Of a DNA stretch of 60,889 nucleotides, positions 7,808-17,621 are shown piece after piece. The notes beneath the pieces were generated by a model. It worked only from the letters and a program-made list of their open reading frames with translations. It ran no database searches and was not told the DNA's origin. Position numbers and translations under genes: made by a program. Each line of letters opens with the position of its first letter. Positions within the stretch are counted from its first letter, which is position 1. Source of the DNA: Tetragenococcus muriaticus DSM 15685 (GTDB lineage Bacteria; Bacillota; Bacilli; Lactobacillales; Enterococcaceae); contig NZ_AUIQ01000004.1 of the NCBI RefSeq assembly GCF_000423785.1, positions 1 to 60,889 of the forward strand, written 5' to 3'.

Positions 7808-8092
7808 TAAAATCCATCGATAAGCTTGCAAAATTTTTTAAGAAGTGGTTAAATGAAGCCATAATTGATTGATGAAAAAGACAACCGGACTTGTGCGTCC
7901 TTTTATCAGAGAGGAAAAGCTAGGCTGAAACTTTTCTAAAAGCAACCCAAGTACGGACCACTTTGGAAACTCTTGACAAAACAAGGGCGGGCGCTCCGTT
8001 ACAGCAAATGAGGAATGCAGTAATGTATTCAAAATTAGGTGGAACCGCGAATAAACTCGTCCTAGTATCAGTATGATGCTAGGGCTTTTTTT
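7808..8092 (+). promoter_or_regulatory. T-box riboswitch of thrS, specifier ACC
   Basis: The leader has the conserved AGAGAG element near 7908, a GCTGAAA motif (the stem I AG-bulge side), an ACC threonine specifier at 7957-7959 in the context GGACCACTTTGGA, the T-box AGGTGGAACCGCG at 8037-8049, and a terminator hairpin 8061-8083 followed by seven Ts. Uncharged tRNA(Thr) would pair at the specifier and at the T-box bulge and favour read-through into thrS. The 110 bases before it (7692-7800) hold a possible weak promoter (TTGATT 7786, TAAAAT 7808) and a degraded-looking frame, nothing else that I can support. Confidence 0.9.
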
Positions 8093-8163
8093 ATTACAAA
8101 ATAAACAGGAATTTGTAATAAAACGACTTTTTTATCAACCAAATCATTAACAGGAGGAATAAT

Positions 8164-10101
8164 ATGTTAAAAATCACTTTTCCAGATGATTCTATAAAAG
8201 AATTAGAATCTGGTATTACACCTAAAGAAATTGCTGAAAGCATTAGTAATAGCTTGGCAAAAAAAGCACTAGCTGGGAAATTTAATGGACAATTAATCGA
8301 TTTAGACCGTCCTATTACTGAAGATGGGGCAATTGAAATTGTGACACCCGACCATGAAGATGCTTTAGGAATTTTGCGCCATTCAACAGCTCATTTGATG
8401 GCCAATGCGATGCGTCGTTTGTACCCTAATATTCATTTTGGGGTAGGACCAGCTATTGAAACAGGTTTTTATTATGATACAGATAATGGCGAAAGTCCAG
8501 TAACATCAGAAGATTTGCCTGCAATTGAAGCGGAAATGATGAATATTGTTAAGGAAAATAATCCAATTTCTCGCAAAGTTTTAACAAAAGAAGAAGCTCT
8601 TAAACTTTTTGCAGATGATCCTTATAAAGTCGAATTAATTAATGATATGCCAGAGGATGAACAAATTACTGCTTATGATCAAGGCGATTTTGTGGACTTA
8701 TGTCGTGGTCCTCATGTGCCTTCAACGGGTCGTATCCAAGTCTTTAAACTTCTTTCTGTTGCTGGTGCTTATTGGCGTGGAAATTCAAGCAATCAAATGA
8801 TGCAACGTGTTTATGGTACAGCTTTCTTTAATAAAAAGGATCTAAAAACATTTATTAAAGAAAGAGAGGAAGCTAAAGAACGAGATCACCGTAAACTAGG
8901 AAAAGAGCTTGGTTTATTTATGGTCTCCTCTGAAGTTGGTTCAGGTTTACCTTTTTGGTTGCCCAAAGGAGCTACTATTCGTCGAATCATTGAAAGATAC
9001 ATTGTAGATAAAGAAGTTAGTTTGGGGTATCAACATGTGTATACACCCATTATGGCTAATGTTGATTTTTATAAACAATCTGGGCACTGGGAACATTATC
9101 ATGAAGACATGTTTCCTCCAATGGATATGGGCGATGGAGAAATGCTGGTTTTACGCCCGATGAACTGTCCTCATCATATGATGGTTTATAAAAATGACAT
9201 TCACTCTTATCGTGAATTACCAATCCGAATAGCTGAACTTGGACAAATGCATCGCTATGAAAAATCTGGCGCTTTATCTGGTTTACAGCGAGTACGTGAA
9301 ATGACCTTAAATGATGGGCATACTTTTGTACGTCCTGATCAAATTAAAGAAGAATTTAAACGAACATTGGAACTAATGACTGCGGTATATAAAGACTTCA
9401 ATATTAACGATTATCGATTCCGCTTAAGTTACCGCGACCCTAACGATAAAGAAAAATACTTTGATGATGATCAGATGTGGGAACATGCGCAATTTGTTTT
9501 AAAAGAAGCATTAGATGAGTTAGGTGTACAATATTATGAAGCTGAAGGTGAGGCTGCTTTTTATGGCCCTAAACTAGATGTGCAAGTCAAAACTGCGTTA
9601 GGTATGGAAGAAACATTGTCAACAATCCAACTTGATTTCTTAATGCCAGAACGCTTCGATTTAACCTATGTAGGTGAAGATGGCGAAAATACACATCGTC
9701 CAGTTGTTATTCATCGAGGGATTGTATCCACCATGGAACGTTTTGTGGCTCATTTAACCGAAGTGTACAAAGGGGCGTTTCCTACTTGGCTAGCCCCTAT
9801 CCAAGCGACGATTATTCCAGTTTCAGTTGATTTGCACGCTGATTATGCTTATGAGGTTAAGGAGCGTTTGCAAGAACAAGGGATAAGAGTTGAAGTGGAT
9901 GAACGAAATGAAAAGATGGGCTATAAAATTCGAGCATCACAAACACAAAAAATTCCTTACCAAATTGTCGTAGGAGATAATGAAATGGCAGAATCTACTG
10001 TTAATGTGCGTCGATATGGCAGTAAAGAAACAGAAGTTCAACCTACAAATATGTTCATTGATGCTATCGTTTCAGATGTAAATAATTATAGTCGATCGTA
10101 A
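8164..10101 (+). CDS. thrS: Threonine--tRNA ligase
   Basis: A full-length 645-aa class II synthetase that charges tRNA(Thr). In order: a TGS domain (about 1-62), the editing domain with [16 protein letters not shown] and the later cysteine motif [14 protein letters not shown], the catalytic core with the zinc-binding RPMNCPHH, motif 2 ([13 protein letters not shown]), motif 3 ([11 protein letters not shown]), and the C-terminal anticodon-binding domain. All expected features are intact. The ATG follows GGAGGAATAAT. Expression is controlled by the T-box leader upstream. A strong terminator follows at 10104-10145, so it is monocistronic. Confidence 0.97.
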   Translation: MLKITFPDDSIKELESGITPKEIAESISNSLAKKALAGKFNGQLIDLDRPITEDGAIEIVTPDHEDALGILRHSTAHLMANAMRRLYPNIHFGVGPAIETGFYYDTDNGESPVTSEDLPAIEAEMMNIVKENNPISRKVLTKEEALKLFADDPYKVELINDMPEDEQITAYDQGDFVDLCRGPHVPSTGRIQVFKLLSVAGAYWRGNSSNQMMQRVYGTAFFNKKDLKTFIKEREEAKERDHRKLGKELGLFMVSSEVGSGLPFWLPKGATIRRIIERYIVDKEVSLGYQHVYTPIMANVDFYKQSGHWEHYHEDMFPPMDMGDGEMLVLRPMNCPHHMMVYKNDIHSYRELPIRIAELGQMHRYEKSGALSGLQRVREMTLNDGHTFVRPDQIKEEFKRTLELMTAVYKDFNINDYRFRLSYRDPNDKEKYFDDDQMWEHAQFVLKEALDELGVQYYEAEGEAAFYGPKLDVQVKTALGMEETLSTIQLDFLMPERFDLTYVGEDGENTHRPVVIHRGIVSTMERFVAHLTEVYKGAFPTWLAPIQATIIPVSVDLHADYAYEVKERLQEQGIRVEVDERNEKMGYKIRASQTQKIPYQIVVGDNEMAESTVNVRRYGSKETEVQPTNMFIDAIVSDVNNYSRS

Positions 10102-10103
10102 GA

Positions 10104-10147
10104 AAAGACCGAGGTTTCAGCGAGTACTCTGGAACCTCGGTCTTTTT
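10104..10147 (+). terminator. Intrinsic terminator after thrS
   Basis: AAAGACCGAGGTT (10104-10116) pairs with AACCTCGGTCTTT (10133-10145) as a 13-bp stem followed by Ts. Confidence 0.9.
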
Positions 10148-10211
10148 TCTTACCTAATTTTTATTGTTTGAAAGAAATCGATCATACTTTTTCAAAAAAA
10201 GTGCATGAGAC

Positions 10212-10240
10212 TTGAGTTTAAGCAAATTATATGCTATATT
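10212..10240 (+). promoter_or_regulatory. Promoter of the rimP-nusA-infB operon
   Basis: TTGAGT (10212-10217) and TATATT (10235-10240) are separated by exactly 17 bases. A leader of about 90 bases containing a terminator-like hairpin lies between this promoter and rimP. Confidence 0.7.
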
Positions 10241-10263
10241 GAAAAAGTATTGATACGAGAGGT

Positions 10264-10295
10264 GAGTGAGGGCAGAAAATTCCCTCACTCTTTTT
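10264..10295 (+). terminator. Leader attenuator-like hairpin before rimP
   Basis: GAGTGAGGG (10264-10272) and CCCTCACTC (10282-10290) form a perfect 9-bp stem followed by five Ts. It sits after the promoter and 45 bases before the rimP start, where it would act as an attenuator unless read through. Because NusA is encoded in this operon and promotes pausing and termination, autoregulation at this site is a reasonable inference. Confidence 0.75.
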
Positions 10296-10339
10296 ATGGA
10301 AAAAAGTTATTATAATTAGCTAAAGGAGGGGGATAACTA

Positions 10340-10813
10340 GTGAGTGCAGTCGTTGATACTGTAAAAGATATGGTGATGCCCATATTAGAAGAAAACAATT
10401 ATGAATTGGTTGATTTAGAATTTGTAAAAGAAGGAAAAAGTTGGTATCTCCGTGTTTTTATTGATAAAGAAGACGGCATTGATATTGAAGAATGCGCTTA
10501 TGTTAGTGAACGTTTAAGTGAAAAGTTGGATAATGCAGAACCTGATCCAATTCCTCAAGCGTATTTTCTAGAAGTTTCTTCTCCTGGAGCAGAACGGCCT
10601 TTAAAAAATGAAGAAGATTATCAAAAAGCAGTGGGAAACTATATTCATGTTTCTTTATATGAACCGATAGATAACCAAAAACAATATGACGGATTTTTGC
10701 AATCTGTGGATACCAATCAAATTGTTTTAAAAATTCGTATCAAAACTAGAGAAAAAGAGATCACAATTGATCGTAAGAAAATTGCAAAAGCTCATTTAGC
10801 TGTTCAAATATAA
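10340..10813 (+). CDS. rimP: Ribosome maturation factor RimP
   Basis: The 157-aa protein assists maturation of the 30S subunit. The N-terminal domain contains the family's VDLEFVKEGKSWYLRVFID segment and PQAYFLEVSSPGAERPL; the C-terminal part is the SH3-like domain. It starts with GTG, eleven bases after an AAAGGAGGG site. It is the first gene of the operon rimP-nusA-rnpM-ylxQ-infB-rbfA, an arrangement conserved in Firmicutes. Length is normal. Confidence 0.95.
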   Translation: MSAVVDTVKDMVMPILEENNYELVDLEFVKEGKSWYLRVFIDKEDGIDIEECAYVSERLSEKLDNAEPDPIPQAYFLEVSSPGAERPLKNEEDYQKAVGNYIHVSLYEPIDNQKQYDGFLQSVDTNQIVLKIRIKTREKEITIDRKKIAKAHLAVQI

Positions 10814-10833
10814 ATACGGGGGAATCAAAAAGA

Positions 10834-12021
10834 ATGAGTAAAGAAATGTTAAATGCATTAGATACCTTAGAAGCAGAAAAAGGAGTTTCTAAATCTATTG
10901 TTATTGAAGCGCTGGAGTCGGCCCTAGTTTCAGCTTATAAACGTAACTATGGGCAATCACAAAATGTGGAAGTAGATTTTGATGAAAATGAAGGTGACAT
11001 CCATGTTTTTGCGGTAAAAGAAGTCACAGATGAAGTTATGGATTCGCAATTAGAAATCTCGTTAGAAGAGGCTACCGAAATTAACACAGCTTATGAAGTA
11101 GGGGATAAGATTCGTTTTGAAGTAACCCCTAAGGATTTTGGTCGCATTGCAGCTCAAACGGCTAAACAGGTGATTTTACAACGAGTTCGAGAAGCGGAGC
11201 GTTCCATTATTTATGAAGAATTTTCAGCTTATGAAAATGAAATTATGCAAGGGGTTGTTGAGCGCCAAGACCATCGATACATTTATGTGAACTTAGGTAA
11301 AATTGAAGCTGTGCTATCAAAACAGGATCAAATACCTAATGAACATTTTCAAGCTCATGATCGCATTAAAGTATATGTAACACGAGTTGAAAATACGTCA
11401 AAAGGCCCACAAGTATTTGTCAGTCGAACACACCCAGACCTAGTACGTCGTTTATTTGAGCAAGAAGTACCAGAAATTTATGATGGTACAGTTGAAATTG
11501 TAAGTATTGCACGTGAAGCTGGAGATCGTGCAAAAATTGCTGTACGTGCTGCAGATCCTGATATCGATCCAGTAGGCACTTGCGTTGGACCCCAAGGCCA
11601 ACGTGTTCAATCTTTAGTGAATGAACTCAAAGGGGAAAATATGGATATTGTTGAATGGAATGAAGACCCAGCAATCTATATTGCTAATTCTTTGAACCCT
11701 TCAGAAGTTAGTGACGTTATTTTTGAGGTAGAAAATCCCAAAGTTTGTACTGTAGTTGTACCGGATCATCAATTATCACTAGCTATAGGAAAGCGTGGGC
11801 AAAATGCTCGTTTAGCAGCAAAATTAACTGCCTATAAAATTGATATTAAATCAGAATCTGACATGGAAGAATTCTACGCTCAATTAGATGAGGAAGAGGA
11901 TACACCTTCAGATGAAGAAGTAACAGAAACAAAAGATACCTTATCGGATGAAAATGAAAACAGTCCTTCTGAAGAAGAGATCGTTTCGAATGAATCAGAT
12001 GACTCTGAAACAGAACTATAG
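10834..12021 (+). CDS. nusA: Transcription termination/antitermination factor NusA
   Basis: This 395-aa protein binds RNA polymerase and nascent RNA to modulate pausing and termination. It has the N-terminal polymerase-binding domain, an S1 domain around 135-200, and two KH domains including PVGTCVGPQGQRVQ and LSLAIGKRGQNARLAAKLT. The last 45 residues are an acidic serine-rich tail (DEEEDTPSDEEV and similar) in place of the acidic repeats found in proteobacteria. It follows rimP by 20 bases. The hairpin in the operon leader is a plausible site of autoregulation. Confidence 0.97.
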   Translation: MSKEMLNALDTLEAEKGVSKSIVIEALESALVSAYKRNYGQSQNVEVDFDENEGDIHVFAVKEVTDEVMDSQLEISLEEATEINTAYEVGDKIRFEVTPKDFGRIAAQTAKQVILQRVREAERSIIYEEFSAYENEIMQGVVERQDHRYIYVNLGKIEAVLSKQDQIPNEHFQAHDRIKVYVTRVENTSKGPQVFVSRTHPDLVRRLFEQEVPEIYDGTVEIVSIAREAGDRAKIAVRAADPDIDPVGTCVGPQGQRVQSLVNELKGENMDIVEWNEDPAIYIANSLNPSEVSDVIFEVENPKVCTVVVPDHQLSLAIGKRGQNARLAAKLTAYKIDIKSESDMEEFYAQLDEEEDTPSDEEVTETKDTLSDENENSPSEEEIVSNESDDSETEL

Positions 12022-12033
12022 GGAGGTCTTTAA

Positions 12034-12330
12034 ATGAAGAAAAGAAAAATTCCTTTGCGAAAATCTGTTGTATCTGGAGAAATGATACCTAAAAAACAAC
12101 TATTACGCATTACTCGTTCAAAAGAAGGTGAAGTTTCGATTGATCCAACAGGGAAAAAACCAGGACGTGGGGCTTATATCGCAGTTGAGCCAGAAGAAGC
12201 TCAATTAGCTTGGGATAAACGAATTTTAGATCGAGTATTAGAAACAAAATTAAGTGATGAATTTTATCAAGAATTACTTGATTATGTTTCGCACCAGAAG
12301 GCTCGTCGTGAGTTGTTTGGCAATGAGTAA
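12034..12330 (+). CDS. rnpM: RNase P modulator RnpM (YlxR family)
   Basis: The 98-aa basic protein belongs to the YlxR family, reported in B. subtilis to bind and modulate RNase P. It shows the characteristic RKSVVSGEMIPKKQLLRITR start and the GKKPGRGAYIAV loop. It lies 12 bases after nusA behind a GGGAGGT site. Its stop codon overlaps the start of ylxQ by eight bases, suggesting translational coupling. Length is typical. Confidence 0.9.
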   Translation: MKKRKIPLRKSVVSGEMIPKKQLLRITRSKEGEVSIDPTGKKPGRGAYIAVEPEEAQLAWDKRILDRVLETKLSDEFYQELLDYVSHQKARRELFGNE

Positions 12331-12625
12331 ACAAAAAGCTTTGAACATGCTAGGATTGGCTATGCGGGCTGGTAAACTTGTAACAGGTGAAGAGATGACA
12401 CTTCAAAAAATACGTGCTCGCAAAGTAAAATTAGTTTTAGTGGCTGAAGATGCTGGTGAAAATACCCAAAAGAGGGTCAAAGATAAAAGTACTTTTTATC
12501 AAGTTCCATTTGTTAACTGTCTGTATTCGGAAGAGATAAGCCGAGCAATTGGTAAGAACCGAATGGTTATCGGTGTATTAGATAACGGGTTTGCAAATAA
12601 AATTAAGGAACTAACATCAAGTTAG
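12323..12625 (+). CDS. ylxQ: YlxQ, L7Ae-like RNA-binding protein
   Basis: The 100-aa product belongs to the L7Ae/L30e family of kink-turn RNA-binding proteins and shows ALNMLGLAMRAGKLVTGEE at its start and KLVLVAEDAGENTQKRVKDK in the middle. I choose the ATG at 12323, in ATGAGTAA, which overlaps the rnpM stop and gives the family's usual N-terminus. A longer frame from 12254 would add 23 residues that are only an out-of-frame reading of rnpM. The RNA it binds is not known from this sequence. Confidence 0.92.
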   Translation: MSKQKALNMLGLAMRAGKLVTGEEMTLQKIRARKVKLVLVAEDAGENTQKRVKDKSTFYQVPFVNCLYSEEISRAIGKNRMVIGVLDNGFANKIKELTSS

Positions 12626-12637
12626 GAAGGTGATTGC

Positions 12638-15148
12638 ATGGGAAAAAAAAGAATATATGAACTTGCAAAAGAAATGAACAAACCAAGTAAAGAAATCGTT
12701 GAAACAGCACAATCACTAGGATTTGACGTCAACAACCATATGGGTTCGCTCTCTGAATCAGAGGAACAAAAAGTCCGCCAAAGCGTGAGTGCCTCAGCAC
12801 AAGATAGTCAATCATCAAATCAAAAGCCAGCAAATAACAAACAAAGTACGAAAGAAAAGAAATTTCAAACACAAAGAAACAATTCGAAATTTCAAAATCG
12901 TCAGAAACAAACGACTCAATCAGGAAAAGCTAGACAACAAACCCAGGCGCAAGGTACACAACAGACGCAAAGTGCAAAAAGCACTTCTCAAACAAGCCAG
13001 TCTAACAAGCAAAAAAATGCGCAAAATCAACAACAAACTGCGCAATCCAATGAGCAAAAGCAACGGCAAGATAAAGCACAAAATCGTTCACAAAAACAAG
13101 AGTCAACGCATAAAACGGTGGAAAAAAGTCAACCGCAAAAATCTGCTAAAACGCAAGCTTCAGAACAACCTAAACAACAGGCTAAAAAGGAACAAGAAAA
13201 TAAAGGGAAACAAGGCAATACCGGTGAGCAACGTAAAAACCGCACGCGCAATAATAATGAAAATAAAGGCAATAACAATAACTACAATAATAAAAATCGG
13301 AACAAGTCAAATAAAAAAGGGAAAAATAAGCAACAGCAACAAACTAAAAAACCTGCAGCTTCCCAACGTAAGTTCCATGAATTACCTGAAGTATTAGAAT
13401 ATACGGAAGGGATGAATGTAGCAGAAATTGCTAAGAAAATCCGTCGTGAACCAGCAGAAATTATCAAAAAACTATTTATGCTTGGCGTCATGGTGAATCA
13501 AAATCAGCCACTTGATAAAGATACGATTGAACTCTTAGCAGAAGATTATGGCATTAAACCCGAAGAAAAAGTAGAAGTTGATATTGCAGATATTGATAAA
13601 TTCTTCGAATCAGAAGAAGTCAACGAAGAAAACCTTGTTTCACGTCCACCTGTAGTTACTATCATGGGACATGTCGACCATGGAAAAACCACATTACTTG
13701 ATAATTTGCGTCATTCTCGTGTAACTAGCGGAGAAGCAGGCGGGATTACCCAACATATCGGTGCTTATCAGTTGAATATTGATGATAAACCAATTACCTT
13801 TTTAGACACTCCTGGACATGCGGCTTTTACTAGCATGCGTGCAAGAGGAGCAAGCATCACAGATATTACCGTGCTAGTTGTAGCGGCTGATGATGGTGTT
13901 ATGCCACAAACGATTGAAGCAATTAACCACGCTAAAGCAGCTGAAGTACCACTTATTGTGGCAGTTAATAAGGTTGATAAACCTGGAGCAAATCCACAAA
14001 AAGTTATGCAAGAACTGAGCGAGTATGAATTAGTTCCTGAAGCCTGGGGCGGCGATACGATTTTTGTAGAAATTTCAGCGAAGTTTAATCAAAACATTGA
14101 AGAATTATTAGAAATGATTTTATTGGTAGCTGAAGTTGAAGACCTAAAAGCTGATCCGACAAAACGGGCTATTGGTTCAGTTGTTGAAGCTCGATTAGAT
14201 AAAGGAAAAGGTCCAGTAGCTACCTTATTAGTACAAGAAGGAACGTTACAAGTTGGCGATCCAATTGTAGTAGGCAATAACTATGGTCGTGTACGGGTAA
14301 TGACTAATGACTTAGGTCGACGAGATAAATCAGCTAAACCTGCAACACCAGTTGAAATTTCTGGACTAAATGGAGTACCACAAGCTGGCGATCGTTTTGT
14401 CGTGTTTGAAGATGAGAAAAAAGCGCGGCAAGCAGGAGAAGAAAGAGCGAAACGAGCTTTAATGGAACACCGTGCAAGTAATTCACGGGTTACTTTGGAT
14501 AATTTGTTTGAAAGTCTTAAAGAAGGCGAATTGAAAGAAGTAAATGTAATTATTAAAGCAGATGTACAAGGATCAGCCGAAGCATTGAGCGCTTCTTTGC
14601 AAAAAATTGAGGTCGAAGGTGTAAAAGTAAATATTGTCCATGCAGCAGTTGGCGCGATTAACGAAAGTGATATTACTTTAGCGGCTGCTAGTAACGCAAT
14701 TATTATTGGTTTTAATGTAAGACCAACTTCACGCGCAAGACAACAAGCAGAAACAGAAGAAGTAGACATTCGTTTGCATCGTGTCATTTATCAAGCCATT
14801 GATGAAATTGAAACAGCAATGCAAGGGATGCTTGATCCTGAGTATGAAGAAAAAATTACGGGTCAAATGGTCGTTCGTGAAATTTATAAAGCTTCTAAAA
14901 TAGGAATAATTGCTGGTTGTTACGTGATGGAAGGCACGATTTATCGTGACAGCGGTGTGCGTGTGATTCGTGATGGTATTGTTATTTTTGAAGGTAAACT
15001 AGCAAGTTTGAAACGCTTTAAAGATGATGCTAAAGAAGTTAAATCTGGCTATGAATGTGGAGCTACCATTGAAAAATATAATGATCTCAAAGTAGACGAT
15101 ACTATTGAAGGATTTGTTATGGAAGAAGTTAAACCGAAACAATCATGA
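12638..15148 (+). CDS. infB: Translation initiation factor IF-2
   Basis: This 836-aa GTPase brings fMet-tRNA to the 30S subunit. An N-terminal helical IF2N domain (about 1-50) is followed by a long low-complexity linker (about 50-235) that is very rich in Gln, Asn, Lys and Ser and includes [20 protein letters not shown] second IF2N domain, then the G domain with GHVDHGKT at 344-351, DTPGH and NKVDKPGA, and domains II-IV follow. The catalytic and tRNA-binding parts look intact. The linker is compositionally unlike the rest of the operon. It begins 12 bases after ylxQ behind GGAAGGTGAT. Confidence 0.97.
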   Translation: MGKKRIYELAKEMNKPSKEIVETAQSLGFDVNNHMGSLSESEEQKVRQSVSASAQDSQSSNQKPANNKQSTKEKKFQTQRNNSKFQNRQKQTTQSGKARQQTQAQGTQQTQSAKSTSQTSQSNKQKNAQNQQQTAQSNEQKQRQDKAQNRSQKQESTHKTVEKSQPQKSAKTQASEQPKQQAKKEQENKGKQGNTGEQRKNRTRNNNENKGNNNNYNNKNRNKSNKKGKNKQQQQTKKPAASQRKFHELPEVLEYTEGMNVAEIAKKIRREPAEIIKKLFMLGVMVNQNQPLDKDTIELLAEDYGIKPEEKVEVDIADIDKFFESEEVNEENLVSRPPVVTIMGHVDHGKTTLLDNLRHSRVTSGEAGGITQHIGAYQLNIDDKPITFLDTPGHAAFTSMRARGASITDITVLVVAADDGVMPQTIEAINHAKAAEVPLIVAVNKVDKPGANPQKVMQELSEYELVPEAWGGDTIFVEISAKFNQNIEELLEMILLVAEVEDLKADPTKRAIGSVVEARLDKGKGPVATLLVQEGTLQVGDPIVVGNNYGRVRVMTNDLGRRDKSAKPATPVEISGLNGVPQAGDRFVVFEDEKKARQAGEERAKRALMEHRASNSRVTLDNLFESLKEGELKEVNVIIKADVQGSAEALSASLQKIEVEGVKVNIVHAAVGAINESDITLAAASNAIIIGFNVRPTSRARQQAETEEVDIRLHRVIYQAIDEIETAMQGMLDPEYEEKITGQMVVREIYKASKIGIIAGCYVMEGTIYRDSGVRVIRDGIVIFEGKLASLKRFKDDAKEVKSGYECGATIEKYNDLKVDDTIEGFVMEEVKPKQS

Positions 15149-15179
15149 TGTTAGATAATTGATATAGGAGGGCAATTTC

Positions 15180-15533
15180 ATGGCAAATTATCGAGACCGA
15201 AGAGTCGCTCAAGAAATACTAAAAGAAGTGACTCAGGTCTTACAAAAGAAAATTCGTGATCCACGAGTACAAGGAGTAACTATTACTGATGTAGATGTTA
15301 CTGGGGATTTACAGCAAGCAACAATCTATTATAGTATTTTATCTAGTGCTGATTCGGAAAAAAAAGAAGCACAAGCAGGACTAGAAAAGGCAAGCGGACT
15401 TTTTCGGCGTGAAGTAGGCCAGGCCTTAAGCACCTACAAAACGCCTGAACTTTTCTTTGAACTGGATGAATCGATTGAATATGGGGAAAGAATTGATGAA
15501 ATGATTCGCGAATTACATGAAAATGAAGAGTAA
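15180..15533 (+). CDS. rbfA: Ribosome-binding factor A
   Basis: The 117-aa protein is a KH-fold assembly factor for 16S rRNA 5'-end maturation and cold adaptation. The expected start (ANYRDRRVAQEILKEVTQVLQKKIRDPRV) and the GDLQQATIYYSIL strand are present. It follows infB by 31 bases with AGGAGGGCAATTTC before the ATG. It is the last gene of the operon; a structured region and a new promoter separate it from truB. Confidence 0.95.
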   Translation: MANYRDRRVAQEILKEVTQVLQKKIRDPRVQGVTITDVDVTGDLQQATIYYSILSSADSEKKEAQAGLEKASGLFRREVGQALSTYKTPELFFELDESIEYGERIDEMIRELHENEE

Positions 15534-15627
15534 CAGATAATCAGATATCGATCTGTCGTGATCCTTTAAAAGTTAAATTACCCTTTGACTTTTTGGGTCA
15601 TAGCAGAAGGTATCTGTTTTTTTGTGA
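15531..15627 (+). terminator. Long-range hairpin region, probable terminator after rbfA
   Basis: AACAGATA near 15531-15538 pairs with TATCTGTT near 15611-15618, followed by further Ts. The enclosed 70 bases contain smaller potential stems, such as CAGATATCGATCTG. The arrangement looks like a large multi-stem terminator and is less certain than the compact ones elsewhere. Confidence 0.45.
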
Positions 15628-15655
15628 AAAATTCATAAGTTTGTTAAAAAAGTTA

Positions 15656-15664
15656 TGTTATAAT
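15656..15664 (+). promoter_or_regulatory. Extended -10 promoter of truB-ribF
   Basis: TG at 15656-15657, one base, then a perfect TATAAT at 15659-15664. The -35 region is poor, as expected for an extended -10 promoter. The truB ATG is 24 bases downstream of it. Confidence 0.55.
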
Positions 15665-15687
15665 AATAAAATAAAAAAGGAGAGACT

Positions 15688-16614
15688 ATGGACGGAATTT
15701 TACCTTTATGGAAAGAACGTGGAATGACAAGCCATGATTGCGTGTCTAAGTTAAGAAAAATTTTACATACGAAAAAGGTTGGACATGGAGGGACACTTGA
15801 TCCAGATGTCGATGGCATATTACCCATTTGTATCGGGAAGGCAACAAAAGTGGTTGAATTTTTAACAGATTCTGGCAAAGAATATGAAGGAGAGATTACT
15901 TTAGGATACGCGACAAATACCGAAGATGCTGCCGGAGAGGTTATCCAACAAGATGCTCTCCCAACCCCCTTTACAAATGAAGCCATTGATCAAGCAATAC
16001 AAACCTTGGTCGGTCAAATTGTTCAGACTCCTCCGATGTATTCAGCTGTTAAAGTTAATGGCAAACGTTTATATGAATATGCTAGGCAAGGAGAAGACGT
16101 AGAACGTCCTCAACGTAAAGTCATGATTCACTCTTTTTTTCGTACGGACGCCTCCGTTTATAATGAAAAAGAGCAACTACAATCTTGGCATTTTAGAGTA
16201 GCTTGTCAAAAAGGGACCTATGTGCGAACTTTAGCTGTTGATACGGGGAAGGTACTTGGCGTAAGTGCCCATATGTCTGATTTGACTCGTACTAAAAGTG
16301 CTTATTTTACAGCAGAACAAGCAGTTACATTAAATCAAGTAAAAGCAGTGATGGAAAAAGGAAATATTGAGAATATATTATTTCCGCTAGAATACGGCGT
16401 TCAGCGTTTTCAAAGAATCGACATTTCTGATGCGTTATGGCAAAAAGTAAAAAACGGCATGCGTTTACCTTACCAAGCTTTTCAACTAGAAGAGCTGCCC
16501 AAAAAACCTGTGGCTGTTTTTTATAAAAATCAGGTAGTTAGTCTTTATGAGCCAAATAAAAATGAGAAGGACGGCTTGAAGCCGTTAAAAGTATTAAAGA
16601 ACGAGATTAGTTAG
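15688..16614 (+). CDS. truB: tRNA pseudouridine(55) synthase
   Basis: The 308-aa enzyme isomerises U55 in the T-loop of tRNAs. It has the N-terminal GILPLWKERGMTSHD, the catalytic aspartate within GHGGTLDPDVDGILPI, and the KVNGKRLYEYARQG and GTYVRTLAVD segments expected of TruB. The C-terminal part matches the short PUA-like extension in Gram-positive homologues. It has its own promoter and is followed 14 bases later by ribF, so the two form an operon. Confidence 0.96.
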   Translation: MDGILPLWKERGMTSHDCVSKLRKILHTKKVGHGGTLDPDVDGILPICIGKATKVVEFLTDSGKEYEGEITLGYATNTEDAAGEVIQQDALPTPFTNEAIDQAIQTLVGQIVQTPPMYSAVKVNGKRLYEYARQGEDVERPQRKVMIHSFFRTDASVYNEKEQLQSWHFRVACQKGTYVRTLAVDTGKVLGVSAHMSDLTRTKSAYFTAEQAVTLNQVKAVMEKGNIENILFPLEYGVQRFQRIDISDALWQKVKNGMRLPYQAFQLEELPKKPVAVFYKNQVVSLYEPNKNEKDGLKPLKVLKNEIS

Positions 16615-16628
16615 GAGCTTAGTGTTTT

Positions 16629-17576
16629 ATGGAAGTCATCGAATTACGTCATCCTTATACAAAAGAAACTATTCCTGAAGAAGAAGTTGTTTTAGTATTA
16701 GGCTTTTTTGATGGTGTGCATAAAGGACACCAAAAAGTAATTGAAACTGGAAGAAAGATTGCCAATAAACAAGGATTAAAGCTCGCGGTAATGACCTTTA
16801 ACCAACATCCTTCAATTGTTTTTAAAAAGACCAATCCAAATGATGTAAAATATTTAACTAGTTTGGAACAAAAAGAACGGTTAATGAGTCAGTTAGGCGT
16901 AGATTATTTATACATTGTTGATTTTACTTCCTTATTTGCTAGTTTAAGCCCTCAAGAATTTGTAGATAAATATATTATTGATTTGCACGCAAAATATGCT
17001 GTTGCAGGATTTGACTATACTTATGGACTCGCAGATGTGGCAAATATGCAGCGGTTACCGCAATATTCTAGGGGATATTTTGAAGTAGTCACAGTTTCTA
17101 AAAAAACACAGGATAGTGATAAAATTAGTTCAACCCGTATTAGAGAATGCTTAGATCAAGGAAATATGGAAAAAGCCGCTGATTTGTTAGGCTATACTTA
17201 TGAAATCGATGGAATTGTAGTGCATGGCGATGCTAGAGGTCGTACTTTAGGATTTCCGACCGCAAACATTAAAGTAGATAGTAATACGCGTTTACCTAAG
17301 GAAGGCGTATATGCAACAGAAATTAAAATAGGAGAAACATGGTACCCTGCAATGGGTTCGATTGGTCACAATGATACCTTTGAACAAGGAAGACAATTAA
17401 CTGTTGAAGTATATATTTTAGACTTTACTCAAGATGTTTATGGCGAGCAGGTTAGCGTGCAATGGAATCATCTTTTACGAGATCAGGTGGCTTTTAATGG
17501 TGCAGAAGAACTCATTCAACAATTAAAAAAAGATGAAGAGGATACACGGCAGTATTTTGCAGCGATGAAACGTTGA
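16629..17576 (+). CDS. ribF: Bifunctional riboflavin kinase/FAD synthetase
   Basis: This 315-aa enzyme phosphorylates riboflavin to FMN and adenylates it to FAD. The N-terminal nucleotidyltransferase domain shows LGFFDGVHKGHQKVI, and SSTRIREC appears before the domain junction. The C-terminal flavokinase domain shows GRTLGFPTANI and the VQWNHLLRDQ region. It follows truB closely and ends just before a set of tandem palindromes and a terminator. Confidence 0.96.
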   Translation: MEVIELRHPYTKETIPEEEVVLVLGFFDGVHKGHQKVIETGRKIANKQGLKLAVMTFNQHPSIVFKKTNPNDVKYLTSLEQKERLMSQLGVDYLYIVDFTSLFASLSPQEFVDKYIIDLHAKYAVAGFDYTYGLADVANMQRLPQYSRGYFEVVTVSKKTQDSDKISSTRIRECLDQGNMEKAADLLGYTYEIDGIVVHGDARGRTLGFPTANIKVDSNTRLPKEGVYATEIKIGETWYPAMGSIGHNDTFEQGRQLTVEVYILDFTQDVYGEQVSVQWNHLLRDQVAFNGAEELIQQLKKDEEDTRQYFAAMKR

Positions 17577-17621
17577 GTTTGTTGTGAAAGTATTAAATTA
17601 ATGGCTTTATAATTAAGGTGA

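Noticed and set aside
7838-8032. Minus-strand open frame across the thrS leader
   Set aside because: The region is fully explained by the T-box riboswitch.
12789-13397. A 202-codon open frame within infB on the same strand
   Set aside because: It is an out-of-frame reading of the Gln/Asn-rich linker. The repeated CAA/AAC/AAA codons leave another frame free of stops, and there is no ribosome-binding site.
14281-14787. A 168-codon open frame antisense to infB
   Set aside because: It lies wholly within the conserved IF-2 domains and shows a Ser/Ala-rich shadow composition; no promoter or site supports it.
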